Positions 27,025-35,182 of a stretch of DNA of 64,000 nt are shown piece after piece. Location of the stretch: positions 3,658,001 to 3,722,000 of the forward strand of contig NZ_CP150170.1 in assembly GCF_037963865.1 (NCBI RefSeq), in the 5' to 3' direction. Every line of letters begins with the position of its first letter. Within the stretch, counting starts at the first letter, position 1. The notes beneath the pieces were generated by a model. The model saw only the letters and a list, made by a program, of their open reading frames with translations, ran no database searches and was not told the origin of the DNA. This DNA is from Paenibacillus sp. FSL R10-2734. Lineage in GTDB: Bacteria > Bacillota > Bacilli > Paenibacillales > Paenibacillaceae. A program made the position numbers and the translations under genes.

Positions 27025-27171
27025 AGAATCTCTCTGTCCACTGGGAATTGTACAATAATTGAACATACGTCTAATGATGACTTCCGTCTCCCTGAATTAG
27101 TGGGATGAATATTTAACCTACCAGAAGAGTTGGCTGAGGCTAGAAGAGCTATAGAGGAGGATTTAAAATGA
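27025..27171 (+). pseudogene. Decayed gene fragment just before the small protein gene
   Basis: One frame reads RISLSTGNCTIIEHTSNDD, continues FRLPELVG, hits a TGA (27106-27108), then continues IFNLPEELAEARRAIEEDLK to a TGA at 27169-27171. That last stop overlaps the ATG of the next gene (ATGA), as in translationally coupled pairs, and the ribosome site of that gene lies in the Glu-Glu codons. This looks like the broken C-terminal end of a former operon partner. The family is not recognised. No other gene is seen in the 255 bp after GH35. Confidence 0.35.
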
Positions 27172-27557
27172 GTTATGATTTGATGGCGTTCGAGACGTCT
27201 AAAGCACCGCAAGAGAGAGCAACGTTTATGAAGTGGTATGAGCAGCAAGTGCAGTGGTCGGAAGACCATGCCTATAATGATCCATCAGTTTTATCGGAGG
27301 CGCTGCAACGCTTTTATAGTGAGTTGTCCGAGCAATTTCCTAATATGAATGTAGAGGATGAGATTTTTGAGGCGATGGAGGAAGCCGGAACGGATAACCG
27401 GTTGACTGACTACTCGCTTGGCACATCCGTCATCTATGCGGCGTTCGCGTATTCCATAGCTGACGAAGCTTACACGGCGATGCGGGAGTTGGCTATAAAA
27501 CACAAAGTAGGATTTTTTGATGTAAGCAGCAACGAAGGCGATATTATTTTTCCTTGA
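27168..27557 (+). CDS. Small conserved acidic protein of unknown function
   Basis: 129 residues, soluble, acidic, no signal peptide. It begins MSYDLMAFETSKAPQERATF and has conserved-looking aromatic pairs (FMKWYEQQVQWSEDH). I recognise this as a family found in many Firmicutes but cannot name a function; such proteins sometimes sit in toxin-immunity neighbourhoods (weak recollection). GAGGAGG precedes the ATG, which overlaps the stop of a decayed frame upstream. Confidence 0.7.
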   Translation: MSYDLMAFETSKAPQERATFMKWYEQQVQWSEDHAYNDPSVLSEALQRFYSELSEQFPNMNVEDEIFEAMEEAGTDNRLTDYSLGTSVIYAAFAYSIADEAYTAMRELAIKHKVGFFDVSSNEGDIIFP

Positions 27558-27582
27558 AGTAAAATGATTTAGAGTGTAGACA

Positions 27583-27622
27583 GCTGGTTGCTCTTCTTGA
27601 TGTTAATGAAGTGGCAACCAGC
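27583..27622. terminator. Hairpin between convergent genes
   Basis: GCTGGTTGC (27583-27591) pairs with GCAACCAGC (27614-27622) over a 22-nt loop. There is no clear T run, so the terminator call is tentative. Confidence 0.4.
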
Positions 27623-27639
27623 ATGTTCTAACTTCTTTA

Positions 27640-28665
27640 CTATACTACAGACGGAATTATACAATCCTTAATCAGAGGCCACCGGTCACGAGGCTGAAGT
27701 GTGAATTCTGAGGCGATGGCTACGATAAGTTTTTTTTCTGGAATGCAACAAATGACATTACCACCATCCCCTAACGCTGAGTAAGTGTAAATCTCATCTT
27801 CTTCGCGTAGCCACCACAAATAACCGTAATGATTAGGGTTCATCGCTGTTGATTCTTCAATCCATGTCTCCGAAATAATCTGATTATTCTCCCATTTTCC
27901 CCGGTTCAAATATAATAAACCAAAACGCGCCATTTCGCGTGGAGACAACGTAAGTCCCCATCCTCCTGTGGTGATACGATTGGGGTCTTCCACCCATCCC
28001 TTCACATTTACCCCAAATAAATCATCAAACCCAAATGATTTCATCTCATAATCCGGGATTTCCGTCATGCCGATAGATCTGAATAATCGCTCGTTAGCAA
28101 ACTCACGGGCACTTTTTCCTGTGGAACGAGAGATGATAGCTGACAGCAAGTGCGCCCCTGCAGTAGAATATTTGAAATCTCCAACGTTCCCTTGGTGGCC
28201 AAGGCTGTCTAGTGTGTATTTGACCCAGTCGGACGATTTACACAGTTGGTCGAGTGGTTCGTGCCAGTCCTCGAAAGCATAGGGTGCTGTCATAGTGAGC
28301 AAATGGCGTATAGTGATTTCTCGTTTTTGTAGATTAGCAGCAGCATCGTCGGGAACATAGTCGGGGAAAAAATCCAGCACCTTCTGATCAACATGCTTGA
28401 TAAATCCGGCATCAATGGCAATACCAATGAGGGCGGATAAGATGCTTTTCGTTTCAGAAGCCACATGATGCAGATCATCCGGGCTATAGCCATTGAAGTA
28501 TTGTTCATAGGCAATATATCCATTTCTCACTACTACAATTCCGTTTATATTGCTATAGTCGGATTTAATCTTCGCTTCTAGTGCTGAAAGTTGTTCAGCA
28601 TCCATTCCTAAGGTAGCTGGATCTGACGTTTGCCAGTCTGTCGTGGGCCAGTAGTTTCTATTCAT
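27640..28665 (-). CDS. Serine hydrolase of the beta-lactamase/PBP-like family (class C type)
   Basis: 341 residues, no evident signal peptide. The catalytic tetrad SETK places the nucleophile at Ser70 and the base at Lys73. A YST element (FKYSTAGAHLL) takes the place of YxN, and TTGGWGLTLSPREMARFG is typical of the beta-lactamase-related esterase/peptidase proteins. Substrate unknown: amide or ester hydrolysis; antibiotic resistance is unlikely without a signal peptide. It lies 46 bp downstream of a MerR regulator on the same strand and is probably its target operon partner. Confidence 0.82.
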   Translation of the reverse strand: MNRNYWPTTDWQTSDPATLGMDAEQLSALEAKIKSDYSNINGIVVVRNGYIAYEQYFNGYSPDDLHHVASETKSILSALIGIAIDAGFIKHVDQKVLDFFPDYVPDDAAANLQKREITIRHLLTMTAPYAFEDWHEPLDQLCKSSDWVKYTLDSLGHQGNVGDFKYSTAGAHLLSAIISRSTGKSAREFANERLFRSIGMTEIPDYEMKSFGFDDLFGVNVKGWVEDPNRITTGGWGLTLSPREMARFGLLYLNRGKWENNQIISETWIEESTAMNPNHYGYLWWLREEDEIYTYSALGDGGNVICCIPEKKLIVAIASEFTLQPRDRWPLIKDCIIPSVV

Positions 28666-28711
28666 TTAGGTAACTCCTTATATTTAAATTTTGGTGTGAA
28701 TATGAGTGTGG

Positions 28712-29554
28712 CTACGATCTTTTCTTAACTGGAAAATACACCTCAGTAACAAGATCCTCAGGATCAGTATTTTGCGTGGGGTCTGTTATATATTTTTCAT
28801 AGGGTGAGTTCACCATTTCATAACCTTCATTTTCTATCCATTCTGTGAGCTTCGCATAAACCGATGTTAATTCTGAATATGGGCCCTTATAAACAGACTT
28901 CGCACACAGCCCTTCACGTAATTCTCTCGTTCCATTTACGATCTCCTCAATAGGTAGGGCAAACTCTGTATCATTCCCGGCAGGATTATATTCTTGGCTG
29001 TGATAAATTGTTATTGGCGTGCCAAGCAAGGTCAGCTTTTCAGTGGCAATAGTTTCATACAGTTTGCTAAAATACTTACCATATCCAAGCGCATAATCAT
29101 CACTGCTCAACATTTGACGCGTGAAAAGAATATGCATTGGTTTGGTTTCAACAAGTTGCACTTCTATCTTATTTAGGTAGGACATCATAGATAATCCTTT
29201 CTCTAAATTTAGAACATCACTATTAATTTGCTTTAACGTATATTCGTAAGTTCGTAGTTTCTCTTGTAGTTTTCTTTTTTTGAGATTTAGGGCTGTACTA
29301 AGCTTCTCTTCAAAATGATCCTGCTCCCATTCCAGAATATCTTTGATTTCTTCTAGTGAGAAATGATAAGATTTCAAACGGTTGATAAAGAGCATTTTTG
29401 TTAGTTGTTTGATGGAATAATACCTATAACCGTTCACGGGATTAATCTCATCGGGATGAATTAATCCAATTTCATCATAATACCGCAGCGTTTTGGTTGA
29501 CACTTCGCATATCTTCGAGAATTCTCCTATGGACAGCAACAATCTCATCTCCAT
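28712..29554 (-). CDS. MerR-family regulator with GyrI-like effector domain
   Basis: 280 residues from ATG 29554 (MEMRLLLSIGEFSKIC). The frame stays open to a GTG at 29611 with a fair ribosome site, but that GTG lies inside the -10 box of a MerR-type promoter, so it cannot be on the mRNA. The shorter start also gives the normal MerR N-terminus. HTH residues about 6-50 (STKTLRYYDEIGLIHPDEI), a coiled helix about 80-130, and a C-terminal ligand domain (about 135-280) like those of BmrR-type multidrug sensors. It probably activates its own operon, including the serine hydrolase. Confidence 0.85.
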   Translation of the reverse strand: MEMRLLLSIGEFSKICEVSTKTLRYYDEIGLIHPDEINPVNGYRYYSIKQLTKMLFINRLKSYHFSLEEIKDILEWEQDHFEEKLSTALNLKKRKLQEKLRTYEYTLKQINSDVLNLEKGLSMMSYLNKIEVQLVETKPMHILFTRQMLSSDDYALGYGKYFSKLYETIATEKLTLLGTPITIYHSQEYNPAGNDTEFALPIEEIVNGTRELREGLCAKSVYKGPYSELTSVYAKLTEWIENEGYEMVNSPYEKYITDPTQNTDPEDLVTEVYFPVKKRS

Positions 29555-29609
29555 TTCTTCGATATTTAATGATATATAAACTTTGAATTTCGGTGGTTTG
29601 TTCAATTCC

Positions 29610-29640
29610 ACTATGCACCTTCCCCTTAGGGTAAAGTCAA
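29610..29640 (-). promoter_or_regulatory. MerR-type promoter with 19-bp spacer
   Basis: On the - strand TTGACT (29640-29635) and CATAGT (29615-29610) are 19 bp apart. The spacer region holds the dyad ACTTTACCC-TAA-GGGGAAGGT (7 of 9 positions paired). Long spacers with a central dyad are the hallmark of MerR-controlled promoters. Confidence 0.65.
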
Positions 29641-29676
29641 TAGCAAACTATTGTATCCACTCCAAGGTTACGACTC

Positions 29677-29722
29677 AAAAAAAGAACCCCAAAAACCACA
29701 TGGATATGATTTTTGAGGTGCT
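29677..29722 (-). terminator. Terminator after the PL9 pectate lyase gene
   Basis: Read on the - strand, ACCTCAAAAA pairs with TTTTTGGGGT (one G-T) and is followed by TCTTTTTTT. Confidence 0.6.
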
Positions 29723-29736
29723 CTATTTTGGATTTA

Positions 29737-32700
29737 TTATTGTATAAGAATTCTGTAAATCAGCATGGCCGCTTCGGCACGTGTGGAATGGGTAGTTGGC
29801 ATGAGCTGCTGCTGAGCGTCCCCTTTAATTAGACCTGCTGCTACAAGCACCGCTACATCATCTGCTGCATATTGAGAGATTTGGTCATGGTCAGTAAAGT
29901 CAACTAGTGATGTAGATGATGAAGGCGTAGAACTCAACTTTCCTGCTGCCTTCAGTGCTCTAGCCACCATAACAAACATCTCTTGTCTAGAGATAGATTC
30001 ATGCGGTTGATAACGTCCATCCGTTTGACCGTTAACGATTCCTGATTTCTGAGCAATCATAAGTCCCTCGTAAAAGTAATCGCTCGGTGACACATCGGAG
30101 AAGCCAATCTCATCTACTTTAGTGAGTCCCAAAATTCTAACTAATAAAAGTGCGAAATCTGCGCGAGTAATCGCCTGATCAGGTTTGAATTCTGTGTCTG
30201 ATATGCCGTTAATGACGCCCTTAGATGTTAGCACTTCTACTACGAATTTCGCCCAATGTGAATCATTGATATCCCTAAATGTTTTGTGATTGTAGACAGC
30301 TGCATACTGGCCGAAAGAATCTGTTGTCGAGAAAATAGCCTGCTTCCTTACTGCATCATAATCTCCATTTAATAATGGATGAATGTTTTCGTTAACGTCG
30401 ATGTTCCACACGACAATAAAAGCATTGTTCGATGCAGGTACTGCTGCTGGATGAGAAAGTCCAATCTGTATAGCTGATTGTAGAGTGTTCAAAGGAATCT
30501 TTATTCCATCCAAGCGAAGCTCATATTCGATGAGAGAACTTTCTCCTAACATCTCTTGTATTTTCCCTACGGTATCGACCGTTCTCAGTAGCAAAGTAAC
30601 AGTCTTCACTTTGTCTATCATATTCGCCGGGAAAATACTATCTGCTAACAAGATGGTAGCTAACGATGAATTGATCTCAAGCTGTAAGGAAGAAGTTCCT
30701 GCATGAAATGCAGTAGCAGGGAGTGTTATTTGATATTCCTTTATGTCTGAGGCTGGATCAACTGATAGCTGAATTCGGACAGTAGTATTACCAGTTGAAT
30801 TAGGCTTGGCTAGTGTAATTATCCTCTGAAAGGAGGATTCATTCAATATTGCGCTAGCGGTTCCTGCTTCCATAGAAATAGGTAGGTCAACCTTTACACT
30901 GCCATCCAACAAGAGTACAGTAGTGGCTGAATCCCCAACAGATGAGCCGGAACTTCCTGAGCTCGATGAAGAAGTCGGACGCGGCGAAGTGGTCGGGACT
31001 GGTGAAGCGTTCGGATCTGGTGTAGCGTTCGGACTCGGTGAATTGGTAGGACTAGGTGAAGAAGTAGGACTAGGTGAAGAAGTAGGACTTGATGTTGGGC
31101 TTGGCTCCGGCTCATCAAAAGGAATGAATTTCAGGAAGTCCCCCCAGATGACATTACCCTCCGTATCCCGCATATAAGTACTTACCGGTAGTAAGCTGAC
31201 AAAGTTTGAATCCGTGAGCTGCTTACCAGACTTATTGGCTAAGGTTGTACCGTCATACATAAAGTTGTTGTCAGACGCCAATGAGGAGGGATACTGGTCT
31301 TTCGCAATGTTGTTCGTCCGGTAGGATTTGAAGCCATCGATCTTAAAGTCTGCTGTAATATGATCATAAGTCGTAAAGCTCAGATTTCCACGTGCATTGT
31401 TGAACCCAATGTTGTTAATAGCAATAACGCCTGGATTACTGTTGCTTGTAAAACCATATGCACCATTGCCGAAGGCGATAGAATTTCGGATGGTATGAGT
31501 GACGTAAATGCCTTCACCACCCAGTTTAAATCCATTCTTGTCACCAGCACCTACGGTTCCATCCGTTAAGAATCCGTTGTTAAAGGCAGCACTATTCTCA
31601 ATCAATACAGGGCCGATCGTACCTGAACCTGCCTTGGTGTACAAGTCCCAGCCATCGTCGATATTGTTATGTGCTAGGCAGCCTCTGAAAATATTACCAA
31701 CACCGGCAGTCAATTTCGCTGCGAAACCATCGGCATTATTGTCGGATGGATCGCGGTTATCAAAGGATGTACTGTTCAGAATTAAGTTGTAAGATGGCCA
31801 TTCAGCTATTTCTTGAGCTGTTCCATCAGTACGGCTAATTTGTAGACCGGTGTCACCATTTGCATAAAATCTACTATTTTCTACGATGTTATGATTTCCC
31901 CCAACAGTAAAGCCCTTTGTATTACCAGCCGAGCGGGTGATATCTAGACCCTTCACATGCCAATAGTTCCCGCTGAGAAGGACACCTTCTGTTTTTTTGT
32001 CAAAATCAATTATCGGACGTGCGTCTGGTGCAGCCTCCAAATATTTCTTTGCGGTTGCTTTACCGTCATTGTACTTTTTAATTTGGAGTGGTGATTTCTG
32101 CACATAACGACCATCAAGTACGATAATGTGTTGACCTGGCTTGACGAAATCAATCGCTGTGTCGATATCAAGCGGGAGATCTATCGTTCCATCACCAGTA
32201 CTAGTTCCGGTTGGAGATACATAAATATCTTCATCCTCACGGTAGCTATTCATTGTGACTGTGAAGTTATGAACGATTTTATCATATGAGGTCAAATATT
32301 GAGTATCGTCTGGTAAAAAAGTAATACTGAAGTTCGTATCTCCTAAATTCGCAAGCGTTGCTGGAATAGTGAGTAGTTTATTGGCTTCAACTTCAATATC
32401 CTGCGCGATGATCGTAGATCCTTGCTTCAAAGTTACTGTTCCATTGACATTAGGGCGCACAATCATTGGATACGCTGGAGCTGAAGTCTTGCTAAGGGAT
32501 AATATGCTTATGCTTGGTGTAACCGGCGCTGATGGTGGTTCAACTTTGGGTGAGTCCGTAGCCGCTGAAGTCACCGTTAACTGGATATTACTGATATTGA
32601 TCGTAGCTAGCCGAGCTGCATAAAAGCCGACATACATCTTGGAATCTTGAACCTTAAGGATATCTGGCGTAAAGATTATAGATTCCTGACCATTATTCAG

Positions 32701-34938
32701 CAGACCCTTAAAGCCGCTATTCGTCTTAGAAAGCGTTAGACGGTAAGGGACTACAGGGGCTGTGTTGTTAGGTGCAGGACGTTCTTTTTTGAGCATGATC
32801 GTTTGAATCCCTTTACTCCCGGTGCCATCAGATTTTTCAACGCCGGATCGAACAAACAGCTGAGTACCAAGATCATTTCTTGTACCTCCGCTGTAGGCAC
32901 CAATAGCAGCAATATTTGAGGCGAATACACTAGAATTTCCGGGTGTACCAATCGCGTCACGTGCCATCATGCCGAATGATTCTTGACCGTCATAGGGGTT
33001 TTTTGCAAAAGCTAACACTTGGATATCTGCTGACAGAATGAAATTATCCTCTGATGCATCGAGCTCGGTGTAATAGAAGGTGATGCCATCATGGTCTTCG
33101 GTAACCTTGCCGCCGCCTTCCAGAGCGATGAGCTCTATCGACCCATCTTCTTTTAGAATGGTCTGGTTATTAGCGGTTGAAGTGGATTGACCGAATTGGA
33201 TACTATGCCATACGGGCACAATCTTTTCCCTGACTGTGACAGAATACGTAATCGGCTTAAGGGATGAATCCGCAGGGATTATGCCGATTTCATAAACTCC
33301 TACCTTTTTGTTATCGAACTGAGAGGAGTCGAGGGTGTAGCTACTAAGAACTTCTCTATTCGAGTTGTCATAGACCTTAGATACGATTAAATTGTTGCTG
33401 TCAAATTCATCGTTTAAAAAGAAAGTCGTTGCTGGATAGCTGGTTACTTCGATACCAACGAGCTTCTTAATTTTAACCTCAACTTGGAAAGAAGCGGTTA
33501 ATCCTTTATGAGTTACAGTGATTTTTTTATCTCCCGGAGTCAAGGTATCGAGCGAAGAGACGATATATTCATTTTTCATGAGTCGTATTTGAGTGCCATC
33601 AGAATAATGAGCATAAAGGACAAGTCCTTCTAGTTTGATAGAATCACCGATGTAATAGACCGTTTGCTTAGGCTCATTTTGAATTTCTATACTGGATAGG
33701 GTAGCAGCTTTCACTTCCACATTAAAACTAGTGGTGACTGCAGGCGCCTCTGTTGAAATAATGGTTACCTCATATGAGCCCGACTGTGTAAACAGATAAG
33801 GTGCTTTATCCGATACCGGTTGTTCGTTAATAGAGAGTGAGTAGAGATCACTAATCAGTTCTTTAGTTAAGAAACCATCATTATAATTGGCAGCAAGAAC
33901 AAGACCGTCTGGATCAAACGTATCCCCTGGATAATAGATGGTTTTTGCTGGATCATACTTGACGGTTAATGAGGTCATAGTTAACGGAACGATTTGAAGA
34001 ATTATTTTTGCGGAAGCACCGTTATAATTAATTGTTACTGTATTTTCCCCAACCTTACTGCTATCAAAGCCAGTCACAATATAATCAGAAGAGGATAAAA
34101 CAGCTTCACTATGATCAGAAAAAATAGCTTTAACGACTAGTCCAGTCAAATCAAGAGGTTCACCGACCAGATAGGAGGTTTTGGTCATCGCACTTGCATC
34201 AGCAACTAAGCTGGAGACTGTTTTGGACTCGACCTTGATGTCTACTTCGCTAAAAGTTACGGTTGCATCTCTAGCTACGTAAAGCCCTGCAAAGATTGAA
34301 TCAGTGAACGTATCGTTCAGGGTCACAATTTCGGTTTGGTCATCGATACTAAGTAGATAAGTATTGCCCGATTTTTTTATGCTGAGATCATAGGCTTCAC
34401 CCGCAGCAGGGGCGTTGATAACGCTAAATGGAGTGAGCTTTGCTTGTGTTGTTTTTTTATAAAAACCTTTCATCACCTGATCTAACGCACCAACCGCTAC
34501 GTAGTTAGACGTTATCGTGCTAGAATCGCCGTTTATTCCAATGGTATCTCTTAACATAAGTCCGAAGGATTTCTGATTAGGCGTACTAACGCTGCTATTG
34601 CTATTAAATGAAGTGACTGTAGCTTTTGCTTTTAGTTCGAAGTTAGCGTCAACAGGGATCTCTTTGTAGTAAAAAGATAATCCTTCATCGCTGCTGGAGA
34701 TTTTACCGCCGTAAGTAGTCATTGTTACCGAGGTCTGATCCTGAGCAACAGGCTCGGGGTTCTTAGCTGGCGTTGTATTTCCACCGAAGGCGCTAAATGC
34801 CCAAGGCCATTCACTTTGAATGTTAATTATCCCATCATAAGGATCATTGACCTCCTCTGCAAACATGGATGGTGGAAAAGATGAAACCAAGAGTAGGAAG
34901 GTTACCAGCATGGCTAACAAGCGTTGATGTGTTCTCAA
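29737..34938 (-). CDS. PL9-type pectate lyase, secreted and SLH-anchored, multi-domain
   Basis: 1733 residues. Signal peptide 1-27 (ends FAEE). A beta-sandwich domain (about 35-235) is followed by four bacterial Ig-like domains (about 240-570). A second copy of the first domain follows (about 575-790; both copies share SFGLMLRD or SFGMMARD and the TxxNYVAVGA or ASNIAAIGA pattern), then another Ig-like stretch. The right-handed beta-helix lyase spans about 902-1275, with PL9 marks NADGFAAKLTAGVGNIFRG, NNIDDGWDLYTKAGSG and KNGFKLGGEG, including the catalytic-Lys and Ca-site Asp region. A Ser/Pro/Thr linker (about 1277-1325), a beta-rich module, and three SLH repeats (about 1551-1733) bind it to the cell wall. 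It cleaves pectate by beta-elimination at the surface. GAGGTTT-type ribosome site; a monocistronic unit with its own terminator. Confidence 0.85.
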   Translation of the reverse strand: MRTHQRLLAMLVTFLLLVSSFPPSMFAEEVNDPYDGIINIQSEWPWAFSAFGGNTTPAKNPEPVAQDQTSVTMTTYGGKISSSDEGLSFYYKEIPVDANFELKAKATVTSFNSNSSVSTPNQKSFGLMLRDTIGINGDSSTITSNYVAVGALDQVMKGFYKKTTQAKLTPFSVINAPAAGEAYDLSIKKSGNTYLLSIDDQTEIVTLNDTFTDSIFAGLYVARDATVTFSEVDIKVESKTVSSLVADASAMTKTSYLVGEPLDLTGLVVKAIFSDHSEAVLSSSDYIVTGFDSSKVGENTVTINYNGASAKIILQIVPLTMTSLTVKYDPAKTIYYPGDTFDPDGLVLAANYNDGFLTKELISDLYSLSINEQPVSDKAPYLFTQSGSYEVTIISTEAPAVTTSFNVEVKAATLSSIEIQNEPKQTVYYIGDSIKLEGLVLYAHYSDGTQIRLMKNEYIVSSLDTLTPGDKKITVTHKGLTASFQVEVKIKKLVGIEVTSYPATTFFLNDEFDSNNLIVSKVYDNSNREVLSSYTLDSSQFDNKKVGVYEIGIIPADSSLKPITYSVTVREKIVPVWHSIQFGQSTSTANNQTILKEDGSIELIALEGGGKVTEDHDGITFYYTELDASEDNFILSADIQVLAFAKNPYDGQESFGMMARDAIGTPGNSSVFASNIAAIGAYSGGTRNDLGTQLFVRSGVEKSDGTGSKGIQTIMLKKERPAPNNTAPVVPYRLTLSKTNSGFKGLLNNGQESIIFTPDILKVQDSKMYVGFYAARLATINISNIQLTVTSAATDSPKVEPPSAPVTPSISILSLSKTSAPAYPMIVRPNVNGTVTLKQGSTIIAQDIEVEANKLLTIPATLANLGDTNFSITFLPDDTQYLTSYDKIVHNFTVTMNSYREDEDIYVSPTGTSTGDGTIDLPLDIDTAIDFVKPGQHIIVLDGRYVQKSPLQIKKYNDGKATAKKYLEAAPDARPIIDFDKKTEGVLLSGNYWHVKGLDITRSAGNTKGFTVGGNHNIVENSRFYANGDTGLQISRTDGTAQEIAEWPSYNLILNSTSFDNRDPSDNNADGFAAKLTAGVGNIFRGCLAHNNIDDGWDLYTKAGSGTIGPVLIENSAAFNNGFLTDGTVGAGDKNGFKLGGEGIYVTHTIRNSIAFGNGAYGFTSNSNPGVIAINNIGFNNARGNLSFTTYDHITADFKIDGFKSYRTNNIAKDQYPSSLASDNNFMYDGTTLANKSGKQLTDSNFVSLLPVSTYMRDTEGNVIWGDFLKFIPFDEPEPSPTSSPTSSPSPTSSPSPTNSPSPNATPDPNASPVPTTSPRPTSSSSSGSSGSSVGDSATTVLLLDGSVKVDLPISMEAGTASAILNESSFQRIITLAKPNSTGNTTVRIQLSVDPASDIKEYQITLPATAFHAGTSSLQLEINSSLATILLADSIFPANMIDKVKTVTLLLRTVDTVGKIQEMLGESSLIEYELRLDGIKIPLNTLQSAIQIGLSHPAAVPASNNAFIVVWNIDVNENIHPLLNGDYDAVRKQAIFSTTDSFGQYAAVYNHKTFRDINDSHWAKFVVEVLTSKGVINGISDTEFKPDQAITRADFALLLVRILGLTKVDEIGFSDVSPSDYFYEGLMIAQKSGIVNGQTDGRYQPHESISRQEMFVMVARALKAAGKLSSTPSSSTSLVDFTDHDQISQYAADDVAVLVAAGLIKGDAQQQLMPTTHSTRAEAAMLIYRILIQ
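30958..31110 (-). repeat. Short tandem repeats encoding a Ser-Pro-Thr linker
   Basis: Imperfect tandem units of about 18-24 bp encode repeats of the SPTSSPSP kind in the PL9 protein. Such stretches vary in copy number and form flexible, possibly glycosylated hinges between enzyme and SLH anchor. Confidence 0.7.
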
Positions 34939-35128
34939 TGATTAAAACCTCTCCTTATTTGACCGATTTTTGACGAAAGTTTAAGTCTGATCATCCGAGA
35001 TTATACGTTATCGCAGAAAAGTACAGCTATAATCAATACCCCATGTACCGCTGTATACAAGGGATGAGAGGGAGGATATGAGTTAATGACACTCCGTTTA
35101 CGCTTAATTGAATTCGATACATAGCAAT

Positions 35129-35178
35129 AAAAAAGGAGAACGGCGATTGGGCTTAAACCCAAAAGTCGGTCTCCTTTT
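35129..35178. terminator. Terminator after the GH81 gene
   Basis: AAAAAAGGAGA near 35129-35139 pairs with TCTCCTTTTT near 35169-35178, with an inner TGGG/CCCA stem. A or T runs on both sides allow use in either direction. The rest of the 244-bp gap (34939-35182) holds only the start region of the PL9 gene. Confidence 0.75.
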
Positions 35179-35182
35179 TGTA

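Noticed and set aside
26988..27269. Antisense frame of 93 codons over the small unknown protein gene
   Set aside because: It overlaps a well-supported + strand gene and has no ribosome site; the + strand remnant is the better reading.
30958..31110. Short regularly spaced repeats resembling a CRISPR-like array
   Set aside because: The repeats are in frame, encode a Ser-Pro-Thr linker of the PL9 protein, and have no spacers of unique sequence.
30923..31177. Open frame of 84 codons with Glu-Val-Gly repeats on the + strand
   Set aside because: It is the antisense reading of the repetitive linker of the PL9 gene and is an artefact of its codon repetition.
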